This document shows positions 58,341 through 64,000 of a DNA stretch of 64,000 nucleotides, one piece after another; within the stretch, counting starts at the first letter, position 1; every line of letters starts with the position of its first letter. The stretch is taken from the NCBI GenBank assembly GCA_963678705.1, contig OY783207.1, positions 7,440,001 to 7,504,000 of the forward strand, read 5' to 3'. A model generated the notes under the pieces. The model worked only from the letters and a program-made list of their open reading frames with translations. It did not search any database and had not been told where the DNA came from. Origin of the DNA: Panorpa germanica. Lineage: Eukaryota; Arthropoda; Insecta; Mecoptera; Panorpidae. Both the position numbers and the translations under genes were made by a program.

Positions 58341-58462
58341 TATTGTAATAGGTATCAAAATATCACTACTTTGTAACTAGTAACGCCATCTGTAATCTGT
58401 TGTGTAAAAACTTTTTCTTATGTCAAATATAGTCTGTTGCGAACTGCTAACGTGTCTTTATA
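58341..58462 (+). repeat. Copia 3' LTR (122 bp)
   Basis: Identical by eye to the 5' LTR; followed by the CAATG duplication at 58,463-58,467. Confidence 0.93.
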
Positions 58463-58615
58463 CAATGCTGCGGTCATATTATTTTGTTCATGAAGAAATC
58501 TAAAAGCATTCTATCCGATGGATAAAATATATTTCTGTTGAAGGGAATTCATTTGTATTTTTATAAATCACCAATCAATCTTTATTAGAACATTCCGGTT
58601 TATATTTGAATGACC
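58463..58615 (+). pseudogene. Mariner-family transposase relic, right part and 3' end
   Basis: Continues the transposase after the copia insert: FVHEEI, a stop, then HSIRWIKYISVEGNSF, matching the usual C-terminal '.W.KCI...GNY.' ending. About 40 bases later ATTCCGGTTTATATTTGAAT (58,592 on) is the likely 3' inverted terminus, because the same 24 bases occur at 50,909-50,932. The left terminus was not found. Confidence 0.65.
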
Positions 58616-60449
58616 TTAGTTCATTTACATTATACAAACAATTTTTAGCGAAGCAGTTCAATGTGAAGAGAGCAAAGAAAGAAAAGGAACGGCTTGGGAA
58701 CGGTGCTCGAAGTAGACCTATGTATTGAAGACATTGTCCACATTTTTATATGAATACTTCATTATTATTCACGTGTTAGTAAACATTACCTTTACTTCTA
58801 ACACTTTTAAAACATAAATTATTAAACATAAAACGATATTTTAGTCATAACTACAACAAATGACATTTTTAAATGTAGCCGCCGCGCCGCGCCGTACCGT
58901 ATGTGTATTTTGGTTTGGTTTATTTCGAATTTGTTTTTATGGTTTTTCCTAACAGCGTATAGTGCTATACAGTCGTTTCATTTTCATTCCCGTGATAAAT
59001 CGTAACCACTCCATATGGCGCATGGGGCTCATCACATCCCTCATCTGCCCCTCCCTCCTCTCACTGTGGATGACTCGTCCTGGTGGTATTATCTCGGCGC
59101 TGCGGTCGCCTGCGCTGCGCCGCGGCGGTATGAATAGGAACTGATGCATAAACACATATCCATGTACTTTCTTTTACAACATTTTTTCATACATTTCCTT
59201 TTTTTTATCTCATGAATTCTACCAAGGACTACTTTCGTCCTGCTACACTAATACAATTTAAGGGATGTAACACAATATCCATGTAACCCTACTAGCTCTT
59301 AAGTAAACATACCTACATCTAGAAAAGCTTGTTTCAGCTATGGACCTTATCAATGAATCTAATTTAATCTCTATATTTTAAATACCTATACTAATATTTA
59401 AAAATTATGTATTACAAATCTATATATTGTTTAGAGTGCTAATAACTATCACAATTTATTGATTCACTCAAATAAATATGAAAAAAGAAATGAATATTTT
59501 TGTAGTACTCACTACATATTTATTAAAAAAATTAATATATTGTTCATTGTTTCAGGGACCTACCAAGACTCTTTACTGTTGATACTACATGAGAATATCC
59601 TGAAGAAACATTACGGCGATCCCTAGTAGTGACGTCATCACAACGCAGCTACATTGTCCTACTTACGCCTGAACTACTCTCCACACAATTGACACCAAAC
59701 CTAATAGAATATAATAAAACGTGTTTGTGTGAAGAAACATCATCTATATATTTGTTTTTTATGTAAGAAATTTCAAGAAATTGCATATAAAGGACTTATA
59801 TATATGAAATAGAATACATTTACTATAGCATATTTATTATATACAAAATAAGTTTTACAAACGCTTACATTTCAAAAACAGACTGTTTTTTAACACGTGA
59901 TGAGACTGCAAAGAAAATAAACTTGAACAAATAAAAGGAATATACCCGGCGGCTGATGCTGATTACAAGGGTGGCTATTTTGTCCTGTCGAGACAAGCGC
60001 AGAAGTCCCACAAAGCCAAATAAAATTCACCGTTTATGCGGTAAATTGAAAAATTAAATATCAAACACGGTCTTTGCGTCACAACCAATGAAATGACAGA
60101 CCTTAGAGAAACCTTTGTGAACAATAAAATAAAATGCAGGAACATAAAAGTGTGAATGAATAAACGTTGAAAGCGGTAGCATCACGCGAAGGTGAAGTAG
60201 CGTCTGTAGTTCCTCTTTATAATACAGTGAATCTTGGAGAGAAAATTCTCGCTGATGGCAGACAAGGATCATCGTAAAATGCCACTACTGCTCTACGAAA
60301 ACCCTTACGTATCAGACTTTAGTAGTAGTGCATCGCTGTGGGGGATGCTTTGTTGAAAATATTTACCCCGAAAGTGTTTCATCAGTAGAAAAATTAACGA
60401 AAGATAATGCCTGGAATTATCGACAAAATTGTTTATTAGTTTCGTTCCA
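58616..60449. other. Upstream region of the kekkon gene
   Basis: Mostly AT-rich. Holds a GCCGCGCC-rich spot near 58,877-58,900, the CpG-rich patch at 59,015-59,150, an acceptor-like TTCATTGTTTCAG ending near 59,555, and a TGACGTCA palindrome at 59,630-59,637. No coding frame is supported. Confidence 0.5.
59015..59150 (+). promoter_or_regulatory. CpG-rich patch with splice-donor-like end, candidate 5' exon/promoter of kekkon
   Basis: CTCGGCGCTGCGGTCGCC-type sequence in an otherwise AT-rich region. It ends CGGCG followed by GTATGA at 59,128, a good match to a 5' splice site. The kekkon coding exon begins after an acceptor 1.3 kb downstream, so an untranslated first exon here is plausible. No TATA box or initiator could be singled out. 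Confidence 0.35.
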
Positions 60450-60463
60450 GAGTAAGCTTAACT
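60437..60463 (+). other. Splice acceptor and start context of kekkon
   Basis: TTTATTAGTTTCGTTCCAG ends at 60,450, a pyrimidine-rich tract plus AG. An in-frame TAG at 60,437-60,439 rules out extension upstream. The ATG follows 13 bases after the acceptor with A at -3, a favourable context. The 5' UTR is therefore probably split by an intron. Confidence 0.6.
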
Positions 60464-62935
60464 ATGTGGCCTCCTAGTTTCAATAAGTGGGTGGCACTGG
60501 TCGTGGTGATCCATTGCATTGCGTTGGGGACAACGTGTCCAGCGTCCTGCATGTGCAAGTGGAAAGGAGGAAAACAAACTGTAGAGTGCGTAAGCAAAGG
60601 TCTCCTAGCTTTACCTGAAGGCATGGACCCAGGTACCCAAGTCTTGGATTTTGCAGGCAATAACCTCCAATATATACAAAGAGAACGATTTCATAAAATG
60701 GATTTAATAAATCTACAAAAGATATACATGTCTCGTTGCCGAATATCAAGAATCGATGATCGTGCTTTCACAGGATTAACAAATCTTGTAGAGCTCGATT
60801 TGTCACAAAATGTACTTAGTAATGTTCCCACTGAAACATTTTCCGACTACCCTTCATTAATGAGATTAACATTAAGTGAAAATCCAATTCGAACACTGCG
60901 ACGTTCGTCATTCCAACACCTCTCATTCCTAACTACTCTGGAATTAAGTAACTGTCAGATTGAGTTGATTGAAGATGAGGCATTTATTGGACTCGACAAT
61001 TTGGAATGGCTCCGACTGAATGGAAATAAGCTTAGCTCAATACGAGGCTCACACATCCTTCCGGAATCGTTGCATGGTATTGATCTGCATCACAATCGTT
61101 GGCAGTGTGACTGCAAAATGCTGGACCTTCACAACTGGCTCCAGAGCTTCAATGTTCCGCAAACCGAGGATCCGAAATGTGTGCACCCTAGTAGATTAGT
61201 AGGACATAGTATTAAGTCACTTAAATTAGAAGAACTAGCTTGTCTGCCTGATGTGTCACCAACAACACTTTATCTAGAAATTGGCGAAGGAAAGAATATT
61301 TCGTTACTCTGCAAGATAACGGCGGTTCCAGAAGCTACTGTTTCCTGGTGGTATCAAGGACAAATACTACAAAACGATTCTATGGTAGCGCCTGGACTAC
61401 ATCTTTATTACTACATAGAGGAAGGTGCAGAAGAAAAGAGAAGCGAACTCTTCATCTTCAATACCAACATTGAAGACAACGGTACATTTGTCTGCAGTGC
61501 GGAAAACACAGCCGGTCGCTCTCAATCTAACTACACAATTAGGGTCATAGTAAAGGAGGAGCCAGTGGTAGTTGTCGTAGCCTTTCCGATTGAATACTTC
61601 ATAGTGATAGCCGCTGGCGCTGGTGTATTGGTGCTCATTATACTCATTGGCATAATTGTAGCCATCTTGCGTTGCAAAAGAAATAAAAGACGACGTAAAA
61701 AGAAAGAAAGCAGCAAAGAAGTTGCTCTTCAGCATCAGAATAACCAGGTTAAATGTTCATCACTGCGAGAAAGCACGGAGCAGCTCCCAGGTCCCAAGGT
61801 GAATGGGAATGTCCTCCTAACTGAGAGACAACACGACATGATGATGTACGCAGCCAACACTACACGGGAAATGATAATCAATGAAGTTCCACCTGTTCTA
61901 TGCAACAGTCAGTACTGCAGTCCACCATCTGTAAGGAATTACCAACTCGAGCAGAACCCGGATCTCATCAACGACACTGAGAGTGTGGGTAAGGGACGGA
62001 GAAGAGTAGAGGGAGATGGTGATGATGGGGAACGTGAAAATAGTGGACACAACAGCTATCAAGAAGCCATGGAAAACGTAGTAGATGAATTTGAAGCTAA
62101 CGGAATTCAAGTCCTAGTTCCAGCAAATAGACAAGTAAGATTTCCTGCTACAATGACAACTCTACCACGTGGAGGTAGTAGAGAACTTTACCAACATACT
62201 GCAGATGTCCATCTTAATCCGGGTTGTTTCCTTGATGGAGACGGATATCCAATTGACTTCGGACTTCCAAAGATAGCGATCATGCCTCAAATGATTCCAG
62301 CAGACCATGCCGCTAACTTTTACCGAACTTTGCCACATAATAGATCAGTGAAAATGCAGTCTGCAGCAACACCTGGAATCCGTTACTCGAGAGAGGCGGA
62401 ATTTCTGTCCCGGTCTTCGCAGGCTCCTGCGTATGAACATTACAGTCCTTCTGATATTAGGTATACAGTGGATGGTTATCCTTGTACGCAGTCTCGACCC
62501 CAACAGCTATACACCAGTGACGTACATGGTTCTTTCACGGACCCAACTTTCATTCCATCACCTCCTGAAGGCTACAAAACAGATTCCTTGACACCAGGAA
62601 GTTCAATGGGATCTGGATGCTGCAATAATGTGCCCAAACAATGGCCAGTTTGTTTACCGGGATATAATCCCCATCCTGTTGCTGCAAAGACACCTAGTGC
62701 AGAGACCAGGTGCTCTATATCCGGCGGAAACAGCAAGCGATGTAGCAGCGTGCAGACAATCGAAGCAGGTGAACCGCGAGAAATCTCCGAGAAACCTCCT
62801 GATAATACCATCAAAGAACCAGCAAGTGTAAAGGCGGTATCACAAACTCCAAACGGAAGGCATTTGGCGTCAGTGCTGACTGAGAGTCCTGATGAAGGAT
62901 ACGTTGGAGAAGTTACAGAGTCCTCGGAAATTTGA
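60464..62935 (+). CDS. kek: Kekkon-family LRR-Ig transmembrane protein (823 aa)
   Basis: Single-pass cell-surface receptor. Kekkon proteins modulate receptor signalling; Drosophila Kek1 restrains EGFR, others act in BMP signalling and at synapses. Seen here: signal peptide 1-24; LRRNT cysteines C25, C29, C31 and C42; about six leucine-rich repeats 58-205 (QVLDFAGNNL, LVELDLSQNVL, LTTLELSNCQIE, LEWLRLNGNKL); LRRCT 211-260 (NRWQCDCKMLDLHNWL, C239, C260); one Ig domain about 268-361 with C283, W295/W296, DNGTFVC and C344; membrane helix about 376-403; basic stop-transfer 404-414; a ~410-residue low-complexity cytoplasmic tail with conserved-looking TLPRG and SPDEGYVGEV near the end. The last residues SSEI fit a class I PDZ ligand (S-x-hydrophobic). 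Length suits the family (roughly 650-1000). Coding in one exon. Paralogue (kek1/2/5/6) not resolved. The frame stays open past the TGA; see next entry. Confidence 0.93.
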   Translation: MWPPSFNKWVALVVVIHCIALGTTCPASCMCKWKGGKQTVECVSKGLLALPEGMDPGTQVLDFAGNNLQYIQRERFHKMDLINLQKIYMSRCRISRIDDRAFTGLTNLVELDLSQNVLSNVPTETFSDYPSLMRLTLSENPIRTLRRSSFQHLSFLTTLELSNCQIELIEDEAFIGLDNLEWLRLNGNKLSSIRGSHILPESLHGIDLHHNRWQCDCKMLDLHNWLQSFNVPQTEDPKCVHPSRLVGHSIKSLKLEELACLPDVSPTTLYLEIGEGKNISLLCKITAVPEATVSWWYQGQILQNDSMVAPGLHLYYYIEEGAEEKRSELFIFNTNIEDNGTFVCSAENTAGRSQSNYTIRVIVKEEPVVVVVAFPIEYFIVIAAGAGVLVLIILIGIIVAILRCKRNKRRRKKKESSKEVALQHQNNQVKCSSLRESTEQLPGPKVNGNVLLTERQHDMMMYAANTTREMIINEVPPVLCNSQYCSPPSVRNYQLEQNPDLINDTESVGKGRRRVEGDGDDGERENSGHNSYQEAMENVVDEFEANGIQVLVPANRQVRFPATMTTLPRGGSRELYQHTADVHLNPGCFLDGDGYPIDFGLPKIAIMPQMIPADHAANFYRTLPHNRSVKMQSAATPGIRYSREAEFLSRSSQAPAYEHYSPSDIRYTVDGYPCTQSRPQQLYTSDVHGSFTDPTFIPSPPEGYKTDSLTPGSSMGSGCCNNVPKQWPVCLPGYNPHPVAAKTPSAETRCSISGGNSKRCSSVQTIEAGEPREISEKPPDNTIKEPASVKAVSQTPNGRHLASVLTESPDEGYVGEVTESSEI

Positions 62936-63094
62936 CGTCAACGAACGCAGGAAAACTGCGTTTGTGAAACAGAAAAATCAAGTACGGAAGTGAAAAATGA
63001 TAGCAGTTGGAAACTGGTCGATTCAGCTACAAACACATCACCACCAACAGAAAAGTCGAAACCAGAAGCAAGTGACGTAGGCAAACAAGAATGA
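62936..63094 (+). other. Possible stop-codon readthrough extension of kekkon
   Basis: After the TGA at 62,933-62,935 (followed by C) the same frame runs 52 codons to a second TGA at 63,092-63,094. The peptide is Ser/Thr/Glu/Lys/Pro-rich, like the preceding tail, with parts such as KSSTEVKNDSSWKLVDSATN and TSPPTEKSKPEASDVGKQE. Base composition stays coding-like to the second stop, then falls to AT-rich UTR within a few bases. Readthrough would bury the PDZ-ligand-like SSEI end. A recent nonsense mutation or sequencing error would look the same. Confidence 0.5.
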
Positions 63095-64000
63095 AGAGTA
63101 AGAGTAAACAAATATTTAAACAAAATAACAAAACTTTATTTCTAAATGGAATGAGTCAGGGTATAAATTAAACTGTTATTAAATCTGTGCAAATACTTTA
63201 GTATTACGATTACTGTTATGAAATTCAGCCATGTGGTTGGTACCAGTGCGCCACTAATGTGAAAGTATAGTGAACTATATATAATTTTAAAAAATAATAT
63301 AAAAGTGCAATAAATGAAGCGAGTTTAAAATCATTGTGAGTTTAAAAATAAACGGGGGGCGTGAGAACTATATAAAGATAGCAGACAATGCCGCAAGTGA
63401 GTTTAATTCACTGGTGTAATACATTATATGGACCATAACGGGGCGGACCTTTATAAGAGTGCTTCATTACTATGTACGAACAGTTTGTTCAGTGGTTCTA
63501 CGTGTACATATAGAAATTCCAGTGTATCATTAACTACAGATATTATTCATTTTTATTTCTCAAATACAAAGACTATGAACAATGTATATTATATAATGTG
63601 TATATATAAAGTTGATATTAATGTCTAAACATTAAGTTTGTACAAAATACATTCAAAAAGTTTTATAAATAAGCTTCTTTTATAACTTGTTAATGAAGAA
63701 AAACTCTATATAAAAATATATTGTAATAGAATAATAAAAAAAAAATTAGATTTGTTGTAAAATCCGAATTAGTTTCTTCAAGAAAATTTATAAAATGTAT
63801 ATACTCGTAATATTTAGTGACACTAAGAAATAAGCAGATTAATGAATCATAGAGTATAAAATATGACTATCGGACGCGGATTGTAAGTCGAATTATAACA
63901 TGAAGTATAATTGTAATCAATCAACATAATGAACCTTAACTTATCTAATAGCAAGTGTTATATTTTGTTAAGTATTGGTTCGAAATTTATTTAAATGTTA
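63095..64000 (+). other. Kekkon 3' UTR and downstream AT-rich DNA
   Basis: AT-rich with no further coding. Candidate polyadenylation signals AATAAA lie at 63,309-63,314 and 63,347-63,352; the latter is followed by a G-rich run. More A-rich signals occur near 63,733. The true 3' end cannot be fixed. Small frames such as 63,428-63,628 are unrecognised. Confidence 0.5.

Larger units (their letters stand above)
54163..58462 (+). mobile_element. Intact Ty1/copia LTR retrotransposon, 4300 bp
   Basis: Complete structure: CAATG target duplications, 122-bp LTRs that look identical, a copia-type primer site, one uninterrupted 1312-codon Gag-Pol frame and a polypurine tract immediately before the 3' LTR. 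With matching LTRs and all catalytic residues present it is a very recent insertion and may be competent. It lies inside the mariner relic. The LTRs start TATTG and end TTATA, not TG...CA. Confidence 0.95.

Noticed and set aside
60480..62814. Minus-strand and alternative frames over kekkon
   Set aside because: Shadows of the 823-codon coding frame.
1..64000. CRISPR arrays, operons, bacterial or viral gene blocks
   Set aside because: No regularly spaced short repeats with unique spacers and no dense coding; the window is eukaryotic nuclear DNA.

Overview
The window reads as intergenic and intronic-type DNA from an insect nuclear genome. It is strongly AT-rich by eye, has very few long open frames, and is full of decayed transposable elements. 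The one recognisable host gene is a kekkon-family LRR-Ig transmembrane receptor, and the transposon mix (BEL/Pao, Ty1/copia, mariner, several LINE clades) is typical of insects. I cannot name the species. There are no operons, CRISPR arrays or prokaryotic signals.

Layout. 1-35.6 kb is mostly unrecognised AT-rich DNA carrying small repeats: LINE 3' ends (about 2.3, 16.1, 21.8 and 26.2 kb), MITE-like inverted-repeat elements (8.8, 14.0, 24.6, 32.6 kb), a 33-bp minisatellite (4.1 kb), a mariner transposase relic (29.7-30.1 kb) and dispersed repeats that recur in inverted orientation (11.7 kb with 49.5 kb; 24.1 kb with 31.4 kb). At 35,629-38,764 lies a BEL/Pao LTR retrotransposon on the minus strand with 309-bp LTRs that look identical and a 5-bp target duplication. 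Its single 561-codon frame fuses Gag to short Pol leftovers, so it is a young, internally deleted element. From 39-41 kb come LINE 3' ends and a U2 snRNA-like fragment. 43.4-46.5 kb is a tandem array of four related 0.7-0.9 kb units in alternating A-B-A-B order.

At 54,163-58,462 an apparently intact Ty1/copia element (1312 codons, identical 122-bp LTRs with TA...TA ends, CAATG target duplication) sits inside an older mariner transposase relic. The right end (60.4-63.1 kb) holds the kekkon coding exon on the plus strand, preceded by a splice acceptor and, farther upstream, a CpG-rich stretch that could be a 5' exon or promoter.

Most notable: (1) the kekkon frame ends in TGA but stays open for 52 more codons of coding-like composition to a second TGA, where the sequence turns AT-rich, suggesting stop-codon readthrough or a recent nonsense change; (2) the miniature BEL element with an in-frame Gag-Pol-remnant fusion; (3) the intact copia with non-TG/CA LTR termini; (4) the A-B-A-B tandem array with a conserved small hairpin at each unit start. 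All coordinates, identities and translations were read by eye; no search was run.
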